Position numbers and translations under genes: made by a program. Below the pieces are notes generated by a model. That model was not told the origin of the DNA. It did not search any database and worked only from the letters and a program-made list of their open reading frames with translations. From the NCBI GenBank assembly GCA_902806245.1, contig CADCVU010000088.1, positions 1-40,022 of the forward strand: 40,022 bases of DNA. Direction: 5' to 3'. Position 1 is the stretch's first letter. The number at the start of each line of letters is the position of its first letter. This document shows positions 9,249 to 18,550 of the stretch, in pieces. The stretch comes from an uncultured Solirubrobacterales bacterium (GTDB lineage: Bacteria; Actinomycetota; Thermoleophilia; Solirubrobacterales; Thermoleophilaceae).

Positions 9249-11011
9249 CCCGCCCGGGCGAGCGGTGCCTTGAGCACGGGATAGGCGCCGCCGCTCGTGG
9301 CCAGCCGCCCCTCGCCGATCAGCTCGTCGATGCGGGCGAGGATGTCGGCCCGGCGGCGACGGGCCGAGGTCGCGTAGGCAGGCAGCCCGTCGTAGGAGTT
9401 GCGCTCGATCTTCTTGGTCCGCGCGCCGTGAAGGATCTCGGCGCACGTCGTGCGGCCCACTGCGGGGTGTGCGGCCCTCGCGACCGAAAGGATGGCGTCG
9501 TCGAGGTCGCCGACCTCGACCGGGTCCGGCGGAGCGGCGATCGGAACCAGGCCGCTGTCGCAGCCGTCGCAGCAGTCTCCCTCGGCGCTCGGCCGCGACC
9601 GGTCGCCGAAGTGATCGAGGATGGCCTTACGGCGGCACGATCCGGTCTCGACGTAGCCCCAGATCTCGCGGTACTGGCGCCACCGCGCACGCGTGCCCTC
9701 CGCCGCGAGCGCGTGGCACTGTGCGGCCGCGCGCCTGTCGAACGGCCGGGCCATCCGCCCGGCCACGCGATCGGCCGGCGACGGAGACGGCTCGATCACC
9801 CCCGCGCGGGCCAGGTGACCGAGCACCGCCCGCAGGGCATCGGCCTTGACCCCGAGGACCCGCCCGAGCTCGTCCGCAGCAGCGCTGTAGCGGCCCTCGA
9901 GGTCGACCGCGGCGTCGGTCAGGAGGCTCACGACCCGTCCCGGCAGCTTCTCGTCGAGCTCGTCGCGGCGGATGAAGTGCACGTGCAGAGCCTTGTCGCG
10001 GTTCTCGGCCAGTAGGAGCGCGCGGGAGAGCCGCCCGTCGCGGCCCGCGCGGCCCGCCTCCTGGTAGTAGGCCTCGAGCGAGGACGGCACGCTTGCGTGG
10101 ATAACCGTGCGCACGTTGGGCTTGTCGACGCCCATCCCAAAGGCGTTGGTGGCCACGACGACGCGAACCTCGTCGGCCAGGAAGCTCCGCTGGACGCCGG
10201 CGCGGCGCTCGCGCTCGAGGCCGGCGTGATAGGGCAGTACCCGCTCGCCGAGTGCTCGGGCGAGCTCCCCGGCGAGCTCCTCACAGCCGGCGCGCGTGCC
10301 GGCGTAGACGATCGCCGGGAGTGCGTCCTCCCGCGAGAGCTCGCCGATGATCATCCGCGCCTTCTCGTGACCGCCGGGCTGGGCCACCGCGAACGACAGG
10401 TTGGGCCGGTCAAAGCCGGTGGCCACTCGCGCCGGCTCGCGCAGTCCGAGCCGCGCCTCGATGTCGACGGCGACTCGCACGGTCGCGGTTGCGGTCGAGG
10501 CGAGAATCGATCGCGCCCCGAGGTAGCGCGCCGCGTCGGCGAGGCGGAAGTAGTCGGGGCGGAAGTCGTGGCCCCACTGGGAGACGCAGTGGGCCTCGTC
10601 GACCACGAACAGCCCGACGTCCGCCTCTCGGATACCCGCCACGAAACGCGGCGAGGAGAAGCGCTCGGGGGCGACGTACAGGAGCCGTAGGCTTCCGTCG
10701 CGTGCGCGAGCGAGCGCGGACTCGTTCGCACCCGTGTCCTGCTGCGAGTTGATCAACGCGACCCGGTCGCCGAAGTCTCGTGCGGCAAGCGCCTCGACCT
10801 GGTCCTGCATCAGCGACACCAGGGGTGAGACGACGATCGTGAGGTTCTCGGCCATCAAGCCGGGAAGCTGGTAGCAGAGCGACTTGCCCGAGCCGGTGGG
10901 CATGACCACGAGTGCGTCGCGGCCGGCGAGCGCGGCTTCGCAGGCCTCGCGCTGGCCGGCGCGGAAAGCGGAGAAACCGAAGTTCTCGAGCAGGGCGGCG
11001 TCGAGGTCCAT
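9245..11011 (-). CDS. recQ: RecQ-family ATP-dependent DNA helicase
   Basis: MDLDAALLENFGFSAFRAGQREACEAALAGRDALVVMPTGSGKSLCYQLPGL; VVDEAHCVSQWGHDFRPDY; AFGMGVDKPNVRTVIH; Cys cluster CRRKAILDHFGDRSRPSAEGDCCDGCD. Confidence 0.93.
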   Translation of the reverse strand: MDLDAALLENFGFSAFRAGQREACEAALAGRDALVVMPTGSGKSLCYQLPGLMAENLTIVVSPLVSLMQDQVEALAARDFGDRVALINSQQDTGANESALARARDGSLRLLYVAPERFSSPRFVAGIREADVGLFVVDEAHCVSQWGHDFRPDYFRLADAARYLGARSILASTATATVRVAVDIEARLGLREPARVATGFDRPNLSFAVAQPGGHEKARMIIGELSREDALPAIVYAGTRAGCEELAGELARALGERVLPYHAGLERERRAGVQRSFLADEVRVVVATNAFGMGVDKPNVRTVIHASVPSSLEAYYQEAGRAGRDGRLSRALLLAENRDKALHVHFIRRDELDEKLPGRVVSLLTDAAVDLEGRYSAAADELGRVLGVKADALRAVLGHLARAGVIEPSPSPADRVAGRMARPFDRRAAAQCHALAAEGTRARWRQYREIWGYVETGSCRRKAILDHFGDRSRPSAEGDCCDGCDSGLVPIAAPPDPVEVGDLDDAILSVARAAHPAVGRTTCAEILHGARTKKIERNSYDGLPAYATSARRRRADILARIDELIGEGRLATSGGAYPVLKAPLARAG

Positions 11012-11190
11012 GACGATGACACTACCGGGGGAATCGGCGGCTCGGAGGGCTTCGGCGTCGAGGTTTGACCGCTTGGTCACACCCTTCACCGAGTCGTCAC
11101 ACAGGTCGCACGCGCCCTCACGCCGGACGACCGCTCGCTCTCCTGAGCCGAGCCGCTGATAACGCTTGACCACCGCGCTGCTCGCGGTGA

Positions 11191-11625
11191 CTATCCGCGG
11201 GAATCGGCGTGGCGCCGGGCACGCCGACGCGCCACGACAGCGCCGACCACGAGGCCAAAGGCGAGGTGATCGGCGACCTGCGGGGCTTGAGGCAGGGACG
11301 CGATCCGCGGCAACCGCCCCCCGACCAGGCCCAGGTCGAGCGCGGCGATGGCGAGGCCGCCGGCAGCCCCTGTTGCGAGCGCTCCTCGTCGGGCCAGCAC
11401 GAGCGCCAGGGCCGCCGCCCACCCGAACGACAAGGCAGGGTGGATGGGCACGGCGGCGACAGAAGACGTCCCGGCCGCCGCTCACGCGGCAAGAGCAGCG
11501 TGCCGGCGGCGACCGCCGCCTCGAGCGGGTCGCGGCCGGTCGCCAGTGCGTGAGCCGTCGAGGGAAGGCTGCTGAGGACGGCGGCGGGAGCGCCCGCGGC
11601 CAAGCCGTCGCGGACGTGCTCGGGG
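11191..11625 (-). pseudogene. Small membrane protein, split by a frameshift
   Basis: N-terminal part (VRDGLAAGAPAAVLSSLPSTAHALATGRDPLEAAVAAGTLLLPRERRPG) lies in the 11118..11993 frame; the natural continuation (..SVAAVPIHPALSFGWAAALALVLARRGALATGAAGGLAIAALDLGLVGGRLPRIASLPQAPQVADHLAFGLVVGAVVA) is in another frame (11191..11451 ORF). Frameshift near 11455-11490. The 5' boundary is approximate. Confidence 0.5.
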
Positions 11626-12084
11626 AAGATCCACGACCGCTCCTCCTGATCCGGCGCACACGGCTCCAGGTCGACGCGGACGGTCAGGAGGTCGGTGCCC
11701 ATCGCTCTCACGACGAGGGCGTTGAGCCGCCGCCCGATCTGGCGCTGAAGTTCGGACGGATCGTCCTCGGGGAGCGGTTCCGCCGTACCCACGCGCCACC
11801 GGCGCCCGACCTTGACCCGCACCCGCGGGTCGACCTCGAGGTTGCGGACGTAGGCGGCCCGGCGGCCGTGCTCGGCCACGATCCAGAACGTGTCGCCGTC
11901 GAGCCCGTTGCCCCTGGGCGTCCGGGCGCGGAAGGCCTGACCTGCGCCCCGTGGTCTCGAGGACCGCCACCATCGGCGGGGCGATGCCAGCATCGACGGC
12001 TCGCTTCACCATCGGGTTGACCAGGCGGGTCGCCAGCACGGTGGAGACGCGTCGCTTGCGGTCGACCAAGGTTCTCGCGGCCAT
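11626..12084 (-). pseudogene. Deazaflavin-dependent nitroreductase (DUF385/Ddn-like), split by a frameshift
   Basis: N-terminal MAARTLVDRKRRVSTVLATRLVNPMVKRAVDAGIAPPMVAVLETTGRRSGLPR in the 11482..12234 frame; continuation TPRGNGLDGDTFWIVAEHGRRAAYVRNLEVDPRVRVKVGRRWRVG in the 11118..11993 frame. One extra base near 11920-11935 would explain it. The 3' boundary is approximate. Confidence 0.65.
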
Positions 12085-12086
12085 CG

Positions 12087-13685
12087 CTAAGCCGCCCCCC
12101 GCCTGGTCTCGGGCACGAGCTGCGGCCTCAAGCCTTCTTGGCCGGACCGCTGAGCACCCGGCCGTCGGGGTCGAAGCGCGAGCCGTGGCAGGGGCAGTCC
12201 CACGTGCGCTCGCCCCGTTCCAGTCCCCAGGCACCCCATGTGCGTGCAGACCGGCGAGACGGCGTGCAGCTCGCCCTCGTCGTCGCGGTAGACGCCGGCC
12301 TTCTCGCCGCCGAGCTGCAGGATCCTCGCCTCCCCGCGCGCGACCGCGGACACCGGAGCCTCCTCCCCCTTCCCGAAGCAGGCCCGAAGGAAGCGCTTCG
12401 GAAACTGTGCCCCCTGAGAGAGCAACTGCCGAGCGCTCGAGGCCGGCCTGGCGGCCGTCGGGCGCTCCGTTCCGATGTCCTCGAGGGAAACGCTCGTATC
12501 AGCCAGCTCGCCTCGATCGACCGAGACCTGCGAGCGAACGAGCGCCTGGATCGCCTCGGTCACGCCCCAGACGTTGACGTTCATGCCGGCCGCCAAGCGC
12601 CCGTCGCGCAGCCAGAAGGCGACGAACTCCCGCGTAGCCGGGTCGCCTCGGAGGACCACCTCGTCCTCGCCACCGGCGAACCCGGAGTACTCCATGCCCA
12701 CGTCGTACTGGTCGGAGTAGAAGTAGGGAACGCGGTCGTAGGGCTCGCCCCGGCCGAGCATCGCTCGCGCCGCGGCCGGCCCCTGGTTGAGCGCGTTGGC
12801 GCAGTGCTCGAGATGGAGCGGGCCGAACACCGGATGACGGTGGTCCGCGACGTCGCCGGCGGCGAAGATCCCCGGCGCGCTCGTCGCGAGCTTCTCGTCG
12901 ACCACGACCCCGCGGGTGACCTCGACGCCCGCCCGCTCGGCGAGCTCGGTCCGAGGTACGACGCCGATTCCCACCACGACGAAGTCACAGTCGAGCGTCC
13001 GGCCGTCGGTCAGCCGGACCCGCTCGACCCTCCCGGCCCCTTGGAAGGCCTCGAGGCCGGCGCCGGTCACGAGCTCTACTCCATGGTCGCGGTGGATGTC
13101 GGCGTACACCTCTCCGATCCTCGGCCCGAGGACGCGCTCGAGCGGCACCGCGCCCTGCTCGACGATCGTCACCTCGAGTCCCTTCTCGCGCGCCGAGGCG
13201 GCGACCTCGGCCCCGATCCACCCCGCGCCGATGACCACGAGGCGACCGCCGCGGGCGATGCCCTCGCGGATGCGCTCGGCGTCCGCCAGCTCGCGGAGTT
13301 AGAGCACGCCTTCGAGATCAGAGCCCAGCACGGAAAGTCGCCGGGGCGCGGCGCCGGTGGTGAGGAGAAGCCGGTCGTAGCCTAGGCGCTCACCACCGGC
13401 GAGGCCGACCTCCGAGGCCTCCGGGTCGATCGTCTCGACCGTCGTCGAGGCGCGCAGCTCGATCTCGTGCTGCGGATAGAACTCGGCGCCGTGGACGAAG
13501 ACCGACTCGCGGGCGGACTCGCCGCGGATGAGCTCCTTGGAGAGCGGCGGGCGCTCGTAGGGCGGCTCGGGCTCGGCGCCGATCAGCACGATCCGCCCGT
13601 CGAAGCCCTCCGCGCGCAGGGCCTCGGCCGCCTTGGCGCCGGCGAGGCTCGCGCCGACGATCACGTGGGTGGACTGCGCAGCCAT
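12087..13685 (-). pseudogene. BphA4-like FAD/NAD(P) ferredoxin reductase with C-terminal Rieske [2Fe-2S] domain, interrupted
   Basis: MAAQSTHVIVGASLAGAKAAEALRAEGFDGRIVLIGAEPEPPYERPPLSKELI.. reads to an in-frame TAA (13299-13301), then continues in the same frame LRELADAERIREGIARGGRLVVIGAGWIGAEVAASARE... Rieske half-motifs CTHMGCL and [21 protein letters not shown] are in different frames; three single-base deletions restore one frame. Confidence 0.8.
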
Positions 13686-14040
13686 TGGCCGTACCTCCGT
13701 CTTGCTCCGGGATGTCGGGCTGATGGGCGGCCGCGAGCGGTGCCCGTATCGGTCCGCGTCGCGCCGACGCCGCTTCTTACCTCTGGTGAGCAGAGGGAGG
13801 TCGCGCGCCGCGTGACGGTTGCGTCGGCGCCGGGGAAGTACGCAGGCGATCTGAGGCGAGGCGGTCCGCTCGAGCTCTCGGTGGCCTCGACAGGACGAGG
13901 GAACCTCTTCCTCCGCTACCGAGTGGCGCGGAGATCCTGAGTCGGGGTCTCCCGTTGCGGGCCTCCTGCTGCGTGCGGCTCGGTGGGGAATCAGGGCACG
14001 CCCCGGCGTAGGCAAGTGGGAGACCGGGCATGGTGAGCGC

Positions 14041-14730
14041 ATGCCCGATGCGGTCCTCGTAGCCGGCGGGACCGGTGCGCTCGGTGGTGCGGTCGTCGCC
14101 GAGCTCCTCGCCGCCGGGCGCCCGGTGACGGCGACCTATCGTGACGAGGCCGAGCGAAACCGCACGCAGGAGGAGCTCGACGGGTTGGGACGCCTCGACC
14201 TCGTGGCCGCCGACCTCATGGATCCCGCCTCGACCGAGGCCGCGGTGACGGGCGTCGAAGGCCTCGCGGCGGTGGTGAACCTCGTCGGCGGCTTCGCGGC
14301 GGGTCGGCTGGTGCACGAGACCGAGCCCGAGGAGTTCGAGCGCATGCTGGCTCTCAACCTGCGCCCCGGCTTCCTGCTGGCCCGGGCGGCGATGCCCCGG
14401 CTCACGGAGGCCGTGGGCGCGGCATGGGTCGGAGTGTCCGCCCGCCCCGCCCTGCGCCCGTTCCCGGGGGCGGCGGGTTACGTGACGGCCAAGGCCGCGG
14501 TGCTGGCCTTCACCCAGGCCCTCGACGCCGAGTACGCGCCACTCGGCGTCCGTTGCAACGCGATCCTGCCGAGCGTCATCGACACAGCGGCGAACCGACG
14601 CGCGCAGCCCGACGCCGACCACTCTCGGTGGGTCGCCCCCGAGCAGATCGCCAAGGTGATCCGCTTCCTGGTCTCCGAGGACTCCGCGCCGACGAGCGGG
14701 GCGGCCGTTCCGGTCTACGGCAGGGCCTGA
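14041..14730 (+). CDS. SDR-family NAD(P)-dependent oxidoreductase
   Basis: VLVAGGTGALGGAVVAELLAAGRPVTATYRDE.., YVTAKAAVLAFTQALDAEYAPLGVRCNAILPSVIDT. Confidence 0.9.
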   Translation: MPDAVLVAGGTGALGGAVVAELLAAGRPVTATYRDEAERNRTQEELDGLGRLDLVAADLMDPASTEAAVTGVEGLAAVVNLVGGFAAGRLVHETEPEEFERMLALNLRPGFLLARAAMPRLTEAVGAAWVGVSARPALRPFPGAAGYVTAKAAVLAFTQALDAEYAPLGVRCNAILPSVIDTAANRRAQPDADHSRWVAPEQIAKVIRFLVSEDSAPTSGAAVPVYGRA

Positions 14731-14767
14731 ACGTCCGGTAACTCGGATCGATCGGGTAGGACAAGGC

Positions 14768-15031
14768 TCAGGTCTCCCGCGCACGCTCCGAGGCGACGAT
14801 GGCCCGAAGGCTGGCGAAATCCTCGGCGCACGCCGGGCAGCCTCGTAGATGGGCCCTGAAGCCCGGGACCTCCGCCTCGAGGTCGGCGTTGACCAGCGTA
14901 AGCTCGACGCAGCGATCGAGCTCGGCGAAGCAGGTCTCGCAGGTGATCTCCGGTCCGTCGGGGCCCAGCAGACGGCCGACCAGGGCGTCGTCGCCCGGAA
15001 TGCGCCGCATCCTTCCGTCTGCACTCATCAT
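14768..15031 (-). CDS. Anti-sigma factor with zinc-finger-like Cys pattern
   Basis: 87 aa, ETCFAELDRCVELTLVNADLEAEVPGFRAHLRGCPACAEDFASL; ATG overlaps the sigma-factor stop (ATGA, 15028-15031). Confidence 0.7.
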   Translation of the reverse strand: MMSADGRMRRIPGDDALVGRLLGPDGPEITCETCFAELDRCVELTLVNADLEAEVPGFRAHLRGCPACAEDFASLRAIVASERARET

Positions 15032-15638
15032 CCTCCCTCTCCTGGGGCGTCCCCGGGAGCCAGGCCCTTACGTGCGAGCTCGGTCCGCAGCTTCCGGCGC
15101 GCGTCGTGCAGCATCTTGTAGACGGCGCCGCGCGTGGTGCCCTCGCGCGCGGCCAGCACGTCGATCGGAACCTCGTTGAGCGCGGCGGCCACCAGGATCT
15201 CGCGTTGACGCGGACTCAGAGCCGTCTCGATGGCCTCGCGGATCGCGGCGATCAGCTCAGCTCGCTCGACCGCCCCGCGGGCGAGCCGCCGGTCGCCTTC
15301 TCGAGCCGCGTCCACGCCTCCGCGTCGACCGGGATCTCCCGCCCTTGCCAAGCGCGGCGCCGAAGGCTGACCGCCGCCTCGAGCAGCGCGAACTTGTACG
15401 TCCAGGTTGTGAATTGACTGTCGCCACGGAAGTCGTCCAGCTTGGCCAGGACGGCCAGCAGGGCGTCGTCAGCGCTCTGCTGGGCGATGTCCTCGAACTC
15501 GTCGCCGCGGAGATGGGGGTGCGCCGCCCGCCTGCGGCCGACCTCGAAGTGAGCGGCGCGCAGGAGGAGAGCGTGCAGACGGGCGATAGCCGCTTCGCGC
15601 ACGTGTCCCTCTGCCCTCAGCTCCTCGAGCCAGCGCAA
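15028..15638 (-). pseudogene. ECF/sigma-70 family RNA polymerase sigma factor, split by a frameshift
   Basis: Region 2 in the 15252..15638 ORF (FEDIAQQSADDALLAVLAKLDDFRGDSQFTTWTYKFALLEAAVSLRRRAWQGR), region 4 in the 15028..15351 ORF (AIETALSPRQREILVAAALNEVPIDVLAAREGTTRGAVYKMLHDARRKLR). Single-base deletion near 15271-15290. Confidence 0.8.
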
Positions 15639-15887
15639 GACTCGCGATCGAGCGCGCCGGCCCCGCCGGCCGGCTCGACGGCAGGCGACCGGGGCGGCGT
15701 GGTCTTCACTCGAGGGACGCTACACGGTCTCAGGGACCCGGAACAAGCGACTCACGGATGGGCAGGGGAGCCGTGCTGCACCCGAGCGGAGGTAAGAAAA
15801 ACGCGGAGGCCCGCACCAAGGCACTGACAACCTTCGGCGGCGGCGCCCACTCCGCGCGAGGCCGCCGCCCTTCACGAAAGGATCCTC

Positions 15888-16157
15888 GTGTCCAAGTTCT
15901 CTCCGGCTCGCCTCTACGCGCTCGGCGTCGGCGGCGTGCTCGTCATCGGCGGCATCATCGGCTTTCTCTACAACGGGAGCTTCTCGGTCGATCCGGTCGA
16001 GCGCGATGCCGTCTTCAGCATCCTCGGCGTCAACGGCTGGCACAACGTGATGCATCTCGCAACGGGCGCGGCCGGCCTGGCGCTCGCCGGGGTGGCGGCG
16101 CGGGCCTACGCGCTGACCCTCGGGGCCGTCTACACGCTCGTCTTCGTCTCGGCCTGA
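15888..16157 (+). CDS. DUF4383-like membrane protein, apparently short
   Basis: MSKFSPARLYALGVGGVLVIGGIIGFLYNGSFSVDPVERDAVFSILGVNGWHNVMHLATGAAGLALAGVAARAYALTLGAVYTLVF; GTG start at 15888. Typical members continue further. Confidence 0.65.
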   Translation: MSKFSPARLYALGVGGVLVIGGIIGFLYNGSFSVDPVERDAVFSILGVNGWHNVMHLATGAAGLALAGVAARAYALTLGAVYTLVFVSA

Positions 16158-16254
16158 TCGTCGGAGACGGAGGCGCCGTGGCCTGGGCCTGACTTACGTC
16201 CACGGATGCGGTCTTCGCTCCCAGCGCGAGGTGCCGCGGCCGACCTATCTGAGC

Positions 16255-18529
16255 ATGCGTCGTCTGTCGCTGCCCGCGCTCCTCCTTGCCGTTCTACTTG
16301 TGCCGGCCAGCCTCGGCCTCGCCACGCTCCAGCGCGACTCGGCTCAGCAGGCCCTCGATGGAGCCCTGATTCATGAGGCCGCTCAGCAAACGGGCCGCCC
16401 TCGACGCGTACTTCGCTCGCGCCCGGGCGATCGTCCTGCTCACCGCTCAGAACCCCGCCTTTGGCGCCTTTTACGCCGAGAAGGGCACCCGAGAGGCAAA
16501 GATCACGGCCGGGGGGCGAACGGTGCGCGAGGCGAACTCCGCCCTCGCCTACCTGGAGCGGCTCTATCCGGAGAGCGTCGGCGAGGCCTGCTTCAGCGAC
16601 GAGAGCGGCGCTGAGAATGCTCGTGCCGTCCGCGGACGGGTAGCTCCGCTCGCCGATCTCTCGCTCGATGAGGCGGATGCCCCCTTCTTCGCCCCGGGTT
16701 TCGCCCTCCGCCGAGGTCAGGTCCATCAGGCCCGACCGTACGTCTCACCGGACACGAAGGAGTGGGTCATCGCGAACGTGACCCGAGCGCCGGGGGTCCG
16801 ACGGGCGCGAGCCATCGTCCACTTCGAGGTCACCATGGAGAGCTTCCGACGCGCCGCGGCCGTCCAGACGCAGCGCTTCCGGATGACGGTCGTGGACCGC
16901 CGCACCGCGCGGTAGTGATCGACGGCGATCGCGCCCAGCGGGTCGGGGCGCCGCTGGGGGCGCCGGGCGAGCGACGCTTCGCCGGTCTGGCGCGTACCGA
17001 TGCCAAGGCGAGGGTCGTCCCTCTCGGGGGCCGAAGGGCAGCCTCGGCGCCGGTCCGCGGGGAGGTGGGCAACGCCAACGACTGGCTGGTGGTGGCCACC
17101 GCGCGGACACCCGCCGCAACGGTCCTCGGGAGCTTCGGGGCGGGCTCGGTCGCCATGCTCGCCCTCGCGGGGCTGCTGCTCGCCTTTTCGGCGGTGACCC
17201 TGCGAGCGGGCACCCTGCGCCTGGAGGCCGAGACCGACCACCTCACGGGCCTCGCGAACCGACGCCGGTTTCTTCGGCGCCTCGAGGTCCTGGTCACCGA
17301 GGCCGAGGGCCGCGGCGCCTCGCTTGCCCCTGATGCTGCTCGACCTCGACACCTTCAAGGAACTGAACGACGCTCTCGGCCACCAGGCAGGGGACCGCCT
17401 GCTCGAGCAGATGGGACCTCGTCTCGAGGCCAGCGGTACGGGGGCGGACATCGTGGCTCGCCTCGGTGGCGACGAGTTCGCCCTGCTGCTCCCCCTCGGC
17501 GCTGACGAGGCCGAGGCGATCGCGGCCGCCGACAACCTCGGCCACGCGCTCAACTCCCCGTTCATGCTCAACGGACTCGGCATCCACGTCGAGGCGAGCG
17601 TGGGAATCGCGGTGGCTCCCCGGCACGCCTCCGACGCGGAGGGTCTGCTGCGCCGGGCCGACATCGCGATGTACAAGGCGAAGGCCGCGCGGACGGGTCA
17701 TGCGGTCTACACCGCCGGTCAGGAAGAACAGAGTCGCGACCGAGTTGTGCTCGCCGCCGACCTGCGCCGCGCGCTATCCGAAGGGGAGATACTGCTCCAC
17801 TTCCAGCCGAAGGCGGACATGCAGACCGGCGAGGTCGTCGGCGTCGAGGCGCTCGTGCGCTGGGCGCACCCGGAGCGAGGGCTCGTGAGCCCCGCCGAGT
17901 TCGTACCGTTCGCGGAGCAGACGGAGCTCATCCACCCCCTGACCGAACGTGTCCTCGACCTCGCCCTCGCCCAGTCCGCCCGCTGGCGTCAGGAGGGCCT
18001 GGAGCTTCGAATGGCGGTCAACATCTCGGTGGCGAACCTTCTCGACGCCCGACTGCCCGACCTCGTCCAAGCGCTGCTCGCCCGGCACGGTGTGCCGGCG
18101 CCGGGCCTCCAGCTCGAGATCACCGAGAGCGTCGTGATGGCAGACCCCGTGCGGGCGATGGACGTCCTTGCGCGGGTCGGGGAGTTGGGTGTCGGGCTCT
18201 CGCTCGACGACTTCGGGACCGGCTACTCGTCGTTGAGCCACCTGAAGCGACTGCCGGTGCAGGAGCTCAAGATCGACCGCTCCTTCGTGATGAACCTGGC
18301 CGACGACGGAAACGACGCGGCGATCGTTCGCTCCGCGGTCGATCTCGCCCGCAACCTCGGACTCCGGGTGGTGGCCGAGGGAGTCGAGACGGCCGAGGCG
18401 TGGCAGGCCCTGACCGACATGGGCTGCGAGCTCGCCCAGGGTTACTACCTCAACCGACCCGTGGCCGCCGGCCAGCTGACCCAGTGGCTCGCACGGCGCT
18501 CGGCGGCCGAGATCCTCGAGCGCACCTGA
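16255..18529 (+). pseudogene. Membrane sensor GGDEF-EAL protein (diguanylate cyclase/phosphodiesterase), split by three frameshifts
   Basis: N-terminal TM (MRRLSLPALLLAVLLVPASLGLA), sensor ORF 16373..16915, second TM and GGDEF start in the 16762..17505 ORF (LEAETDHLTGLANRRRFLRRLE), GGDEF/EAL remainder in 17324..18529 (ARLGGDEFALLLPLG; VVGVEALVRWAHP; LSLDDFGTGYSSLSHLKRLPVQELKIDRSFV; VAEGVET). Confidence 0.88.
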
Positions 18530-18550
18530 GGCTTCCCACGAGGGAGCGAC

